In this document: piece by piece, positions 36,748 through 46,678 of the stretch | Layout of the letters: every line of letters starts with the position of its first letter | How positions within the stretch are numbered: the first letter of the stretch is position 1 | Assembly: GCA_038205395.1 (NCBI GenBank) | Contig: JBBRBX010000003.1 | Location: forward strand, 31,197 to 95,196 | Reading direction: 5' to 3' | DNA: 64,000 bases | DNA from: Fredericiella sp038205395 | GTDB taxonomy: Bacteria > Chloroflexota > Anaerolineae > Caldilineales > Caldilineaceae | Notes under the pieces: model-generated | What the model saw: only the letters and a program-made list of their open reading frames with translations | Databases searched by the model: none | What the model was told of the DNA's origin: nothing | Made by a program: the position numbers and the translations under genes

Positions 36748-37785
36748 TTATTGTGGCCGTAGGATGGTTGGCCGCCCATCGGCAAATTCGATGCGTGCAA
36801 TTGAAAGACGACGCTGGCCGGAAGGATAGCCTGCGCTCGGTGAACGCCAGGCATGATAAGCGATCCACAGATTGCCGGCGTGATCGGCGAAAAATGAAGC
36901 GCCGCCTGGCCCAATCTCCCCGCCGCTTTGATTGGACGGCAGGGCAAAAAAGGGCTTGTCTTGCGGTTTATGGCAAGGGCCGCTGGGGCCGTCACAGATG
37001 GCATAACCGAGCGCATAATCAGCGCCCTCCCACCAGTTGGCCGAATAGATCAGCGTATAAATGCCGTCATGCAGCACCAGGCTGGGATTTTCGACCAGCG
37101 GCCTCTCCCACTCCTGGTCGCGCGTGATCAATTTTGCCGGCTGACCCAACAGTGTGCGGCCATCATCGCTGAGACGCTGGCTGTAGATGGAGGCATCGCT
37201 GCCGATGGCGTTGGCGTCGCTCTTCCACAGCAGATAGAGCGAACCGTCGGCATCGACAAACGGCTCTGGGTCAATGGAACCACCTTCGTCCAACTGGCAG
37301 ATCAAGGGTTTGTCATTCGGGTCCACAAAGGGGCCGGCAGGCGAGCCGGCGACGGCATAGCTGATGCACTGGCGGCCGGCGGCTTGCAAGCGAGTGACGT
37401 AATAGAGAAGGTACTCACTGCCACGCTGCAGCACGCTGGGCGCCCATGTCAACTGGGCGTTGCGCTGCGCCCAGGCGGGCAGGTCAGGCAGCGCATCTCC
37501 CTCTTGTCCGGCGCGTTCCCAGGTGAACAAATCTTCGGAGTAGATAACCTGGATATTGCGCCCAAAGCCGTTGGTGGCATAGGCATAGTAGCCATCATCT
37601 GTGGGGAGAACAAACGGGTCTGGAAAGTCGCGGTCAAAGACGGGATTAGTATAGTCGGGCATAGGTGCTGACGCTAACTCCGCCGGTGCGCGCAGCGGCG
37701 TGCATGAAGCCAACAATGCAGCTGCAAGAATGGCGGCCAATACCTGCGGTAGTCTGTGATGAATGGCAGCGTAAATCTGATTCAT
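36748..37785 (-). CDS. Glycoside hydrolase family 43 lipoprotein
   Basis: The 345-residue product has a lipoprotein signal (VLAAILAAALLASC, Cys 28), then a five-bladed propeller of GH43 type: DFPDPFVLPTDDGYYAYAT with the catalytic Asp in the DP motif, WAPSVLQRGSEYLLYY, the pKa-tuning Asp in GSIDPEPFVD, and a likely general-acid Glu in PLVENPSLV. Family members remove arabinofuranosyl or xylosyl residues from plant polysaccharides. The ATG at 37785 gives a clean signal peptide; upstream extension to a GTG at 37845 does not. It lies between GH51 and GH2 in the sugar operon and is anchored outside, so it probably acts before import. Confidence 0.92.
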   Translation of the reverse strand: MNQIYAAIHHRLPQVLAAILAAALLASCTPLRAPAELASAPMPDYTNPVFDRDFPDPFVLPTDDGYYAYATNGFGRNIQVIYSEDLFTWERAGQEGDALPDLPAWAQRNAQLTWAPSVLQRGSEYLLYYVTRLQAAGRQCISYAVAGSPAGPFVDPNDKPLICQLDEGGSIDPEPFVDADGSLYLLWKSDANAIGSDASIYSQRLSDDGRTLLGQPAKLITRDQEWERPLVENPSLVLHDGIYTLIYSANWWEGADYALGYAICDGPSGPCHKPQDKPFFALPSNQSGGEIGPGGASFFADHAGNLWIAYHAWRSPSAGYPSGQRRLSIARIEFADGRPTILRPQ

Positions 37786-37854
37786 TGCGGTACACCAATA
37801 CCATGTGCGCAGACATGGTTCTATTTGCAATCCGTGTCTGAGCACATGAATACA

Positions 37855-39360
37855 TCAGCCGGGCTGCGACTTGGTCGTCAAAACAGTAAACGAGAGCGGC
37901 GGCAGCCGCAAAGTGGCTTTGCCATCGACGCTGGCGGGCGGCTCGATGGATTGGGCCGTGATGTTGTTGGGCTGCTCCCAACTGTTTTCCTGCTTGACAT
38001 CCGCACCTGCCAACTGCCAGGCTTCAGCGATGCGGTCGGGGCGGCCGCTCTGCCACACAATATCGGTGGTGATGGCGTCGGTCTGGCTGCGGTTGACGAT
38101 AAAAATGGCGCCATTGCCGCTGGCTTCGTCGTAGCTGGCGGAAACATCGAGCGCCGGCACCAAGTCGAACTGCTTGGTTTCGATCTGCGGCGCCGTCACC
38201 GCCACATCCAACGCCTTGCCGCGTGCATGATTGCTAACCAGCTTAAAGGCATAGAACGAAGGGAACTTGAGCAGGCCGTCACGCTTGGTTTGCAGCCACG
38301 AAATGACGTTGACAATCTGGGCGACACAGCCGATCTTGAGCACGTCACTCTTGCGCAGAAAGACGTTAAGCCACTGCGCCACAACCAGCGCATCTTCCAA
38401 GTTGTACTGCTCTTCGGCCAGATGGGGAGCTTCGCTCCAGTCACCCTGCGTCGGGTCGCCCTTGTACCAGACCTGCCATTCGTCCCAGGAAAGGAAAATG
38501 TTGTGCTTGCTGCGGCGTTTGGCCTTGACATAGCGCAGCGTGCCGGAGAGCGTATCCACATACTCTTCAAACAACATGGCGCTGGCGAGGTAACTGGCGG
38601 TGTCGTTGTTGCGGTTGCCGGCGTAGTAATGGATGGAGAGATAGTCCATCTGCTCCCAGGCAATCTCCAGCGCCACCCGGTCCCACTGGGGATAGGTCGG
38701 CATTTTATCGTTGGAGGAGCCGCAAAGCACGGTCTTGATGGACGGGTCCTGCCACTTCATCATCTTGGCGGCTTCGAGCGCCTTGCTGCCATACTCCGCC
38801 GCTTCCAGATGGCCGATCTGCCAGGGGCCATCCATCTCGTTGCCGACGCACCAAAGCGGTACGTTGTGCGGCTGGCGATAGCCGTGGCTGGCGCGCAGGT
38901 CGGCGTAATAACTGCCCTCCGCTGCATTGCAGTACTCGACCAGATCGCTGGCAGCCTGTATGCCGCCGGTGCCCATGTTCACGCCCAACATGGGCACGGC
39001 GTCAATCTTGCGGCAGAAGTCCATAAATTCATTCGTGCCGAATTGGTTGGTCTCGATCGACTGCCAGGCCAATTCGCGGCGGCGCGGCCGCTGCGACTTA
39101 GGGCCGACGCCGTCCAGCCAGTTGTAGCCGCTGAGGAAGTTGCCGCCGGGGTAGCGGATGGTTGTGTATTTCTGTTCGCGCAGCGCGTCCAGTACATCAC
39201 TGCGCAACCCCTGCTCGTCCGCATGGGGCGAACCCGGCTCGTAAATGCCTTCATAGACACAGCGCCCCATATGTTCGACAAAGCCGCCGAACAGCAAGGG
39301 TGAAATTTCCGCAATCGTGCGGTTTGTGTCAAGAAAGATCGAAGCGCTATCGTTTGGCAT
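37855..39360 (-). CDS. abfA: Alpha-L-arabinofuranosidase, GH51
   Basis: The 501-residue enzyme reads like GH51 throughout: ISPLLFGGFVEHMGRCVYEG, YTTIRYPGGNFLSGYNW, the acid/base Glu 175 in VGNEMDGPW, the nucleophile Glu 294 in LSWDEWQVWY, and the C-terminal beta domain ending LRLPPLSFTVL. It releases arabinose from arabino-oligosaccharides. No signal peptide is present, so it acts inside the cell on imported oligomers. The ATG at 39360 starts at MPNDSAS; an upstream in-frame TTG at 39372 is less likely. It follows the second permease gene by 60 bases. Confidence 0.94.
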   Translation of the reverse strand: MPNDSASIFLDTNRTIAEISPLLFGGFVEHMGRCVYEGIYEPGSPHADEQGLRSDVLDALREQKYTTIRYPGGNFLSGYNWLDGVGPKSQRPRRRELAWQSIETNQFGTNEFMDFCRKIDAVPMLGVNMGTGGIQAASDLVEYCNAAEGSYYADLRASHGYRQPHNVPLWCVGNEMDGPWQIGHLEAAEYGSKALEAAKMMKWQDPSIKTVLCGSSNDKMPTYPQWDRVALEIAWEQMDYLSIHYYAGNRNNDTASYLASAMLFEEYVDTLSGTLRYVKAKRRSKHNIFLSWDEWQVWYKGDPTQGDWSEAPHLAEEQYNLEDALVVAQWLNVFLRKSDVLKIGCVAQIVNVISWLQTKRDGLLKFPSFYAFKLVSNHARGKALDVAVTAPQIETKQFDLVPALDVSASYDEASGNGAIFIVNRSQTDAITTDIVWQSGRPDRIAEAWQLAGADVKQENSWEQPNNITAQSIEPPASVDGKATLRLPPLSFTVLTTKSQPG

Positions 39361-39420
39361 GGCAGTTGGCAATCCTAATCTTGTTCATTGGTATAATGTT
39401 ATGTAAAATTTATACAGTTC

Positions 39421-40314
<894 letters not shown>

Positions 40315-40332
40315 AGCTCTGCTCCTGCCGGG

Positions 40333-41265
40333 CTAATAATCAGTGCGTCTGCGCATCAGAGAAAACAGGATGACGGTGGAGACGATCATGATGACAGCCA
40401 GCACCACCGACACCGCCGAGGCGTAGCCAAAGCGGAAGAACTTCCACGCTGTTTCATACAAGAACATCACCGCCGTGCGCGAGGCATTGCCGGGGCCGCC
40501 CCCCGTGACGATATACGGCTGGGCAAAGACCTGCATGTGGGCGATGAACTGCGTCACCACGACAAACAGCATGGTGGGCATGATCAGCGGGATTGTGATA
40601 TGGCGGAAGGTTCCCAAGCGGTTGGCCCCGTCGATTTTGGCCGCTTCGTACAACTGTTCAGGAATGTTGTGCAGCCCGGCGAGAAAGACCAGCATCGGAA
40701 AGCCAAAGGTCCACCAGACGGTCGTGAGCGAGAGCGCCGGCAGCACAATGGACGGGTCGCCCAACCACGAAATGCGCGGCCCGTGCATGATGGTCGTAAT
40801 AAAATAGTTGATCAGCCCGATCTGAGTGTCCCACACGCGGATGCCGATAATGCCCAGCACCGACACGGAGAGAATACCAGGCGCATAGAAGAGCACGCGC
40901 AGAAAATCGCTGCCGGCAAAGTTATGTTTTAAGCCGGAGGCGACCAGCAGCGCCAGCACGACATTAAAAACCACGGTGAGCAGCATAAACAAAGCAGTGT
41001 TGCGCAGCGAGCCAAGAAAAATCTGGTCGTTCAGCAGCGCCTGATAGTTGGCTATGCCAATGAACTCTTGCTGCTTGAGCATGATCTTCCAGTCAAACAT
41101 GCTGATCTGCAGGCCGCGGAAGATGGGGTAGAGCAGAAACACCGAAAAAAAGATCAGATGGGGCAGAACAAACAGATAATTGGGAAGCTGGTTGCGCAGG
41201 GTCTTCCAGCGCCGGTCAGGTCTGGCGGCAGTGCTGCTGCGTGCCGGCATGGTGGTTGTAGCCAT
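40333..41265 (-). CDS. Sugar ABC transporter permease (MalF/UgpA type)
   Basis: The 310-residue CUT1 permease has TM1 in YLFVLPHLIFFSVFLLYPIF, the MalF-like segment RGLQISMFDWKI and the EAA loop EQLYEAAKIDGANRLGTFRH. It starts at ATG 41265, about 160 bases downstream of the binding-protein gene. Two hairpins lie between them, suggesting lower expression than the binding protein. Confidence 0.93.
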   Translation of the reverse strand: MATTTMPARSSTAARPDRRWKTLRNQLPNYLFVLPHLIFFSVFLLYPIFRGLQISMFDWKIMLKQQEFIGIANYQALLNDQIFLGSLRNTALFMLLTVVFNVVLALLVASGLKHNFAGSDFLRVLFYAPGILSVSVLGIIGIRVWDTQIGLINYFITTIMHGPRISWLGDPSIVLPALSLTTVWWTFGFPMLVFLAGLHNIPEQLYEAAKIDGANRLGTFRHITIPLIMPTMLFVVVTQFIAHMQVFAQPYIVTGGGPGNASRTAVMFLYETAWKFFRFGYASAVSVVLAVIMIVSTVILFSLMRRRTDY

Positions 41266-41298
41266 CAGTCATCCACTCCTAGAACTTGCTCCGGCCGT

Positions 41299-41332
41299 GG
41301 CTCGGCGCCGTCAGAAACGGCGGCGCCGAGCC
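41299..41332 (-). promoter_or_regulatory. Hairpin between binding-protein and permease genes (proximal to permease)
   Basis: A 12-bp perfect GC-rich stem (GGCTCGGCGCCG paired with CGGCGCCGAGCC, loop of 10) with no T-run. It probably stabilises the upstream transcript or partly terminates. Confidence 0.65.
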
Positions 41333-41369
41333 GCACAGAGCAGCCGCAGTATAGCAAGCGACAAGCGGT

Positions 41370-41412
41370 AGGGTTGATGCGCCGGCGATAACCCCACCGG
41401 CGCACCAACCCT
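41370..41412 (-). promoter_or_regulatory. Hairpin directly after the binding-protein gene
   Basis: A 16-bp stem with one mismatch (AGGGTTGATGCGCCGG paired with CCGGCGCACCAACCCT, loop of 11), 16 bases after the stop codon. With the next hairpin it forms a tandem pair. Confidence 0.65.
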
Positions 41413-41427
41413 GGACCGCACAATCTA

Positions 41428-42846
41428 TTACGGGCGATCCAGGATGGCCTGAACCTGCGTGTTGCCTTCCTGCAGCGCGGCGGCCACATCGGCATCCGGG
41501 CTGGCGAGGGCATTGCCGACCGCGGTTTCCCAGGCGGTCTGGATTTCAATAAAGGCCGGGTGCGCCAGGTCGGTGCGCCCAATCTCATTGAACTGCTTGG
41601 CGGCCATGGCTACCGACGGGATCGCCTGCACTTCCGGCTCTTGCTGCACTGCAATCTTGGCAGGCACCTGGCCGGAGGTGGCCCAGAAGGCGCCGTTGTC
41701 GGCCAGATAAGTCATCAGGACCTTGGCCTTGGCGATGCCGGCATCATCCACACCAGCTGGGATGGCCATGACGTGGGCGTCAATCTTGACAGCCTGCTTG
41801 CCATCGGGGGCCAGCGAGTTGATAAAGGCAGTCTGGGTCAGGGCAGCCACGTCCGGGTTGTCCTTCATAAAGCCACCCGTCCAGGTGCCTTCCCACATGA
41901 AGACCAGGCGGTTGTTCTTGTACAGATCGCCGGCCCACATCTTGCCGGGGACGGCGGGCGGGGCCACATAGTACTTGTACATCAGATCGTGCCAGTACTG
42001 CACGGCGGCGATGGCTTCGGGGCTGTCCAGCGTGGCGGTCGTGCCGTCGTCGCTGATCACAGAAGCGCCGAACTGCCAGAGCGTGGTGGGGATGGTGAAG
42101 CGCGGCCAGGTGTAGTCGATGGCCCACACATCCACGTTGTCCTTGTCAAAGCCTTCGTCGGTCGGGTGCTTGCCGTTGACATCGGTCGTCAGCTTCTGCG
42201 CCATGGCGATAAACTCTTCGCCGTTCTTGGGCAGGACATTGGGGTCGAGACCGGCGTCTTCCATCAGCTTGGTGTTGTACCACAGCAGCCAACCGTGGTT
42301 GTCAAACGGCACGGCCATGGCGGTGCCATCGACGCTAATCGTGTCCATTACCGACTGGTTGAAGTCGGACTTGTTGAGCGTGCCGTCGCTGAAGATGACA
42401 TCTTCCACCGGGGTCATCAGCCCCTGGTCCGCCATCTGCTGCACTTCGGCGGCGTGGAATATGACCATGTCTGGCGGCGAGCCGGCGGCAACCGAGGTCG
42501 GATACTTCTGGAAGAAAATATCCCACGGGTAGCCTTCCGACTGCACACAGACATCGGGGTTGGCGGCGGCGAACTGCTCCAACATGGTGGCGAAGACGGC
42601 GCCATCGGTGCCGGTCAGGCCGTGCCAGAGCACCAACGGGTCATCGCAGGTGCCGAAGGCATTGATGACGGGCGTGGGGACAGGCGTCGGCGCGTTGGGG
42701 TCAACCGTGGCATCGGCCGCGGCGGTGTCGGCTGCGGGCGCTGCGCCTGCATCAGCCGCAGGGGCGGCCGGGGCCGCGCCGCCGCAGGCGCTGAGCAGCA
42801 GCGCTGCAACCAACAGTAAGGCAAGAACTGGGGACAGCTTTCGCAT
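41428..42846 (-). CDS. Sugar ABC transporter solute-binding lipoprotein
   Basis: The 472-residue lipoprotein has the signal MRKLSPVLALLLVAALLLSAC and an Ala/Asp/Pro linker ending APTPVPTPV. A family-1 extracellular sugar-binding fold follows (LVLWHGLTGTDGAVFATMLE, GSPPDMVIFHAAEVQQMADQ, AMAVPFDNHGWLLWYNTKLM, VFMWEGTWTGGF). The ATG at 42846 has GGAG about 7 nt upstream. It is the first structural gene after the LacI regulator. The neighbouring GH51 and GH43 enzymes suggest arabino-oligosaccharides as ligand (inference). Confidence 0.93.
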   Translation of the reverse strand: MRKLSPVLALLLVAALLLSACGGAAPAAPAADAGAAPAADTAAADATVDPNAPTPVPTPVINAFGTCDDPLVLWHGLTGTDGAVFATMLEQFAAANPDVCVQSEGYPWDIFFQKYPTSVAAGSPPDMVIFHAAEVQQMADQGLMTPVEDVIFSDGTLNKSDFNQSVMDTISVDGTAMAVPFDNHGWLLWYNTKLMEDAGLDPNVLPKNGEEFIAMAQKLTTDVNGKHPTDEGFDKDNVDVWAIDYTWPRFTIPTTLWQFGASVISDDGTTATLDSPEAIAAVQYWHDLMYKYYVAPPAVPGKMWAGDLYKNNRLVFMWEGTWTGGFMKDNPDVAALTQTAFINSLAPDGKQAVKIDAHVMAIPAGVDDAGIAKAKVLMTYLADNGAFWATSGQVPAKIAVQQEPEVQAIPSVAMAAKQFNEIGRTDLAHPAFIEIQTAWETAVGNALASPDADVAAALQEGNTQVQAILDRP

Positions 42847-42986
42847 CGTGTTCTCCTTATAAACTACCTTTGGATTGAAAAAACAACCAGTAAAACAACC
42901 AGTAAGACACACTCACATCTATGTTAGAACGCAGAAACCCCCTGCGCTGCAACCGAATGGCTGGACTTTGGGAAAGTCCTTTACGT

Positions 42987-44027
42987 CTATGCCGACTCAC
43001 GCACAATCAGATCGCACGGCACTTCATAGCGGCGGCCAGGGCCGTCGTACTCGCCGTCGATACGTTCAAAGAGGGCACGAGCCAGTATGTCCCCCATGTG
43101 GCCGGGATGCTGCGCCACCGTGGTGAGCCGCGGGCGCACCCACGAGGCGGGCGGAATATCGTCAAATCCCACAATTGCAATGTCCTGGGGAACACGCAGC
43201 CCCAGTTGGTCCGCCGCCTCCATCGCACCCAACGCCATCAAGTCGTTGCAAGCAAAGACTGCGGTGGGCGGCTGCTGCAGCGCCAGCATCGCACGCAGGG
43301 CCTGCTCGCCGCTCTCCGCCGACCAGTCCCCCTGCTGCATATAGCCGGGCCAAATGGTGACGCCAGCTTGCTGCATCGCCTGTTCAAAGGCCTGGCGGCG
43401 GCGCGCCCCGGCGGCAAAAGATTGGGTGACGCCGATAAAGCCGATACGCTGATGGCCGCGCACGTGGATCAACCAGGTGATGGCGTCAAAGACGCTGATG
43501 TCGTCGCTGCCGAAGACGGTATCCACCAGAGGATGCTCGATGTGCTGGCCCATAGCGGCCACTGCAGCGCCGGTGCGTTCGATCAAGCGATCAAGGTCGG
43601 CATCCGTCAGGTGGTAGGGCACCATCAGCACGCCATCCACGGGCCGGCGAATGATCGATTCGCAGAAGTGCAGTTCGCCATCGCGCATGTGGTCGGTGTT
43701 GGCGATCATCACATCATACTGATGGAAGCCTGCCACATCCTGCACCGCACGCACCAGGGGGTGATAAAAGGCGTTGCCGATGTCGGCAATCATCACCGCA
43801 ATCAACTGTGTCTTCTGCCCGCGCAGGATGCCGGCGTGCAGGTTGGGCTGGTAGCCAAGCTGCTTGACCGCTTTGAGCACGCGCGCCTTGGTCTCGTCGC
43901 CGATCGGGATCAGATCGGATGAGCCGCTGAGCACGCGCGAGACCGTGCTTTGCGACACATGGGCGAGTTTGGCCACATCGCGCATGGTGACAGGCGCGCT
44001 GCGCTGCGGTCGGCTGCGTACAGACAT
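42987..44027 (-). CDS. LacI-family transcriptional regulator
   Basis: The 346-residue regulator has an N-terminal helix-turn-helix and hinge (MRDVAKLAHVSQSTVSRVLS, VLKAVKQLGYQPNLHA) and a periplasmic-binding-like effector domain (QLIAVMIADIGNAFYHPLVR, AVFACNDLMALGAMEAADQL, DIAIVGFDDIPPASWVRPRL). The ATG at 44027 gives normal length; longer readings add unrelated sequence. GGAGGAG lies somewhat far (about 15 nt) upstream. It is transcribed in the same direction as the sugar genes and ends 140 bp before the binding-protein gene. A palindromic operator candidate in its own leader suggests autoregulation. Confidence 0.93.
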   Translation of the reverse strand: MSVRSRPQRSAPVTMRDVAKLAHVSQSTVSRVLSGSSDLIPIGDETKARVLKAVKQLGYQPNLHAGILRGQKTQLIAVMIADIGNAFYHPLVRAVQDVAGFHQYDVMIANTDHMRDGELHFCESIIRRPVDGVLMVPYHLTDADLDRLIERTGAAVAAMGQHIEHPLVDTVFGSDDISVFDAITWLIHVRGHQRIGFIGVTQSFAAGARRRQAFEQAMQQAGVTIWPGYMQQGDWSAESGEQALRAMLALQQPPTAVFACNDLMALGAMEAADQLGLRVPQDIAIVGFDDIPPASWVRPRLTTVAQHPGHMGDILARALFERIDGEYDGPGRRYEVPCDLIVRESA

Positions 44028-44054
44028 GGTGAGCGGGATACACTCCTCCGGGCG

Positions 44055-44070
44055 ACAAAAACGTTTTACC
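44055..44070. promoter_or_regulatory. LacI-family operator candidate
   Basis: ACAAAAACGTTTTACC contains the perfect palindrome AAAACGTTTT with the central CG typical of LacI/CcpA-family operators. It lies 31-43 bases before the lacI-type start, suited to autoregulation. I do not see a matching site before the binding-protein gene. Confidence 0.55.
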
Positions 44071-44353
44071 AGGGAGCAGACGCAAGCAGTACTTAGGGCC
44101 GAAAAACCGGCGCCGGGCAAAAGGCGGTGAAGCCATTTATTACTGCAATCGTATGCGGTGAATCGTATTCTAGCACACGTTTGCGTGGGCGTCAAGGGTT
44201 TTTGCAAAATTTTTGCCTTTTGGAAGTGTCCAAACTTACTTCTGCTCAAACGGAATCTTATACCGAAGTTTGCCTGGATGCCTGAACAAGTATAGAATTA
44301 TCCAGGCTACAATTAGTGATCGCATCCGGACATCGCAGATCACAGGATCCCCC
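44071..44353. other. Divergent intergenic region between LacI regulator and CHAT gene
   Basis: About 280 bp without a convincing gene. It should hold divergent promoters. A perfect palindrome TTTTGCAAAA at about 44206-44215 is in AT-rich sequence and could be another site for a regulator. No terminator or RNA was recognised. Confidence 0.35.
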
Positions 44354-46318
44354 ATGAATTACACGGATTTTGACCTACGAATCAGCCCTGCCGAAGATGG
44401 TTATTACAGGATAAACGTTGTGCAGTCAAAGGCTGGCACAGCGGAAGTGCTTGCGGCTTTTCCCTTCGACCAGCAAGAGCTGCGCGTGCAGTTGCTCACG
44501 CTGCAAAATGCACTGCTCAAATCCACAGGCCAATTCCGCACTATTAACTTGCCGGAAGAAAAAGCGGTTGTGCAGTTTGGCCAGACATTGTTCAATGCCG
44601 TTTTCTGTCAAGAAGTGCGCAGCCTTTACGATGCGAGCCGCGCAGACGCCAGACGTCGTGGCAAAGGGTTACGCATCCGCGTACATTGTGCTGTGCCTGA
44701 GCTAGTATCTCTGCCTTGGGAATTTCTTTATGATCCCACACAAAATGATTTCTTAGCGCTGGCGGATAGTACCCCTGTCATCCGTAACTTAGATGCGCCG
44801 CATGAGAAACGACCATTGCGTGTTTCGACATTACCGTTGCGCATTTTAGGCATGATAGCCTCGCCGATAGGGCTGTCTCCGATCAACGTATCTGCGGAGA
44901 TGCAGCGTGTGGAGCAAGCGCTTGACCGACCAGTAAAAGAGGGTTTGATTGAATTGGCATGGGTAAAAGAGCCGACTGCGCATGAACTGTTGTCCGCAAT
45001 GAGGAGTGGCCCTTGGCACATCTTCCATTTTGTTGGTCACGGGCAGTTTTCTGCGGCCAGCGAGGAAGGTTGGATTGTCCTTTGCGATGAAGACGGACAG
45101 CCCAAGCCACTGTTAGCCAGCCAGCTTGCGCGTGCATTGGTGCATCACAAGGATCTCCGCCTGGTCGTGCTTAATAGTTGCCACACTGCACAGTCGGGCC
45201 CCCTAAACGTTTTTTCCAGCACTGCTTCAGTGCTTGTCCATCAAGGCATCCCCGCCGTAATTGCCATGCAACATGCGATTACGGAGGCGGCAGCCTTAGA
45301 GTTCTCACGAACATTCTATGAAACACTCGCTAACGGCGAAGCAGTTGACAGCGCTGTAACCGAAGCTCGCAAGAGTATCAGCTTTGCTTTCACGCATACT
45401 CTAGAGTGGGGAACGCCAGTGATTTACACGTATGCGAGCAATCTGCGCATGCTGCCAGAGCATTTGAAACAAAAGGTTCAAACAGAACCAAGCTTACCTC
45501 TCATTGCCTCCGCCATTACAACCGATGAGATTCATAAACGAGAAGGGCAAACTGGCAATCCTGAACAGGTGGAGGATGTTGCGCCTCCGCCTATCGAAGA
45601 CAGGTTGGTGTCAGAGTCGGCAGACGAAGCAACATCACTTCTGCAGCCAGTTTCCAATAACCCAGGAAACAAACCATCGGAAGACCAGGCACCTGCACTC
45701 AGTAAGGTAGGCAAGGCCCTGTTGTTCGGGTTGGTGAGTGTAGCAATGATTGGAGGACTCATCTTCGGGGTGCAGCAGTTCTATTCCCGTGGTGGTCTCA
45801 GCCAGACGTCGGCCGCGCCACCCACGAGTAAAATTCTAATTGTATCTAGTTCGACGCCCAAGCCGACATCTTTGGCGGTAGATGCAGTAGATATCGCTAC
45901 CCCTATGCCTACAAAGATACAAGCCAGTACAACAGACACTGTGGTTACAGCTATATCCACTGTATCTCTGCTAGATAGCTTGTTCGCCAAGCTGACGCCT
46001 ACTCGCACCCTGGCGCCCACCAGTACATCGCCCCCCTCACCCACAAGCACATCGACCGCTGTACCGGCGAATACACCTACGCTTATACCGACTGCCGCAC
46101 CATCCCTTGCAGTGGATACAGCCGGCGGTTCCGGTACGCCACAGGAAGACACGAATGCGCCCTTTGCAGCCGATGACGTCAGGCTCAATTTCCCATTTAC
46201 TGATGCGATTTTTGATTATCCAAACTCGCCTTTATTTCTCTGGTCCTCCACGCAACCACTGGCTGCTTCGCAGCACTACCTGCTCAAGATTCTCCACGGG
46301 AAAGGCACAGACTTTTAA
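44354..46318 (+). CDS. CHAT-domain (caspase-like) membrane protein, truncated by in-frame stop
   Basis: The 654-residue product has a CHAT peptidase-like domain over about residues 90-370. The predicted catalytic dyad is His 229 in WHIFHFVGHGQF and Cys 276 in RLVVLNSCHTAQSG. A disordered stretch, one TM (about 453-475, KALLFGLVSVAMIGGLIFG) and a Thr/Pro-rich linker (about 480-600) follow. The C-terminal beta-domain begins FLWSSTQPLAASQHYLLKI and stops at TAA 46316-46318 after GKGTDF. The same frame continues for 79 more codons that complete the domain. The ATG at 44354 has AGGA 8 nt upstream. The CHAT part would be cytoplasmic and the C-terminal domain outside. Confidence 0.87.
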   Translation: MNYTDFDLRISPAEDGYYRINVVQSKAGTAEVLAAFPFDQQELRVQLLTLQNALLKSTGQFRTINLPEEKAVVQFGQTLFNAVFCQEVRSLYDASRADARRRGKGLRIRVHCAVPELVSLPWEFLYDPTQNDFLALADSTPVIRNLDAPHEKRPLRVSTLPLRILGMIASPIGLSPINVSAEMQRVEQALDRPVKEGLIELAWVKEPTAHELLSAMRSGPWHIFHFVGHGQFSAASEEGWIVLCDEDGQPKPLLASQLARALVHHKDLRLVVLNSCHTAQSGPLNVFSSTASVLVHQGIPAVIAMQHAITEAAALEFSRTFYETLANGEAVDSAVTEARKSISFAFTHTLEWGTPVIYTYASNLRMLPEHLKQKVQTEPSLPLIASAITTDEIHKREGQTGNPEQVEDVAPPPIEDRLVSESADEATSLLQPVSNNPGNKPSEDQAPALSKVGKALLFGLVSVAMIGGLIFGVQQFYSRGGLSQTSAAPPTSKILIVSSSTPKPTSLAVDAVDIATPMPTKIQASTTDTVVTAISTVSLLDSLFAKLTPTRTLAPTSTSPPSPTSTSTAVPANTPTLIPTAAPSLAVDTAGGSGTPQEDTNAPFAADDVRLNFPFTDAIFDYPNSPLFLWSSTQPLAASQHYLLKILHGKGTDF

Positions 46319-46558
46319 GTGCTGGATGAAACACAATGGAAGCCTGGCCCATGGATGCTGGACGCACAGCCTCCAGATGGTTTGTTTGCATGGCAAGTCG
46401 CGATATGCGTGGATGGAAAACTTGGCGGCTACGATAACATCGAACAATCCAAGTGTCGGTTGCCGGTAGAGTTCACGCGGGCATCGACGTTTAGGTGGAG
46501 ACTGCTTCAGCCGCAATCCCCACTTCCTCCACCTCTCTATGTCAATCCGGCCAAATAG
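46319..46558 (+). pseudogene. In-frame continuation of the CHAT protein after TAA
   Basis: Seventy-nine codons in the same frame as the CHAT gene, directly after its TAA, read VLDETQWKPGPWMLD, PDGLFAWQVAICVDG and TRASTFRWRL, then stop. The 'W..Y.L.I ... L..G.F.W.V ... S..F.W' pattern is that of one FN3-like/Ig-like domain whose first half ends the CHAT gene. A GTG directly after the TAA with GGGAAAGG about 13 nt upstream could allow reinitiation. A nonsense mutation or sequencing error is simpler. Confidence 0.6.
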
Positions 46559-46678
46559 TCATCTTCTGGTAACTTCCTATTGCGCAGATAGATGGTGTTT
46601 CTTTTCACCGCATCTCCCATGCTATAGTGATGCCATCGTGTCGTTCATTCCATCGCCACCACAGCGCACAGATCCGTA

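Noticed and set aside
37756..39303. 515-codon plus-strand open frame
   Set aside because: Antisense to GH51 and its flank; a codon-bias shadow of a high-GC gene.
41560..42819. 419-codon plus-strand open frame
   Set aside because: Antisense to the sugar-binding lipoprotein, whose signal peptide and fold are clear.
46319..46558. Independent small gene starting at the GTG after the CHAT stop
   Set aside because: The translation is the second half of the domain that ends the CHAT gene, and the ribosome-site spacing is poor, so continuation is the better explanation.
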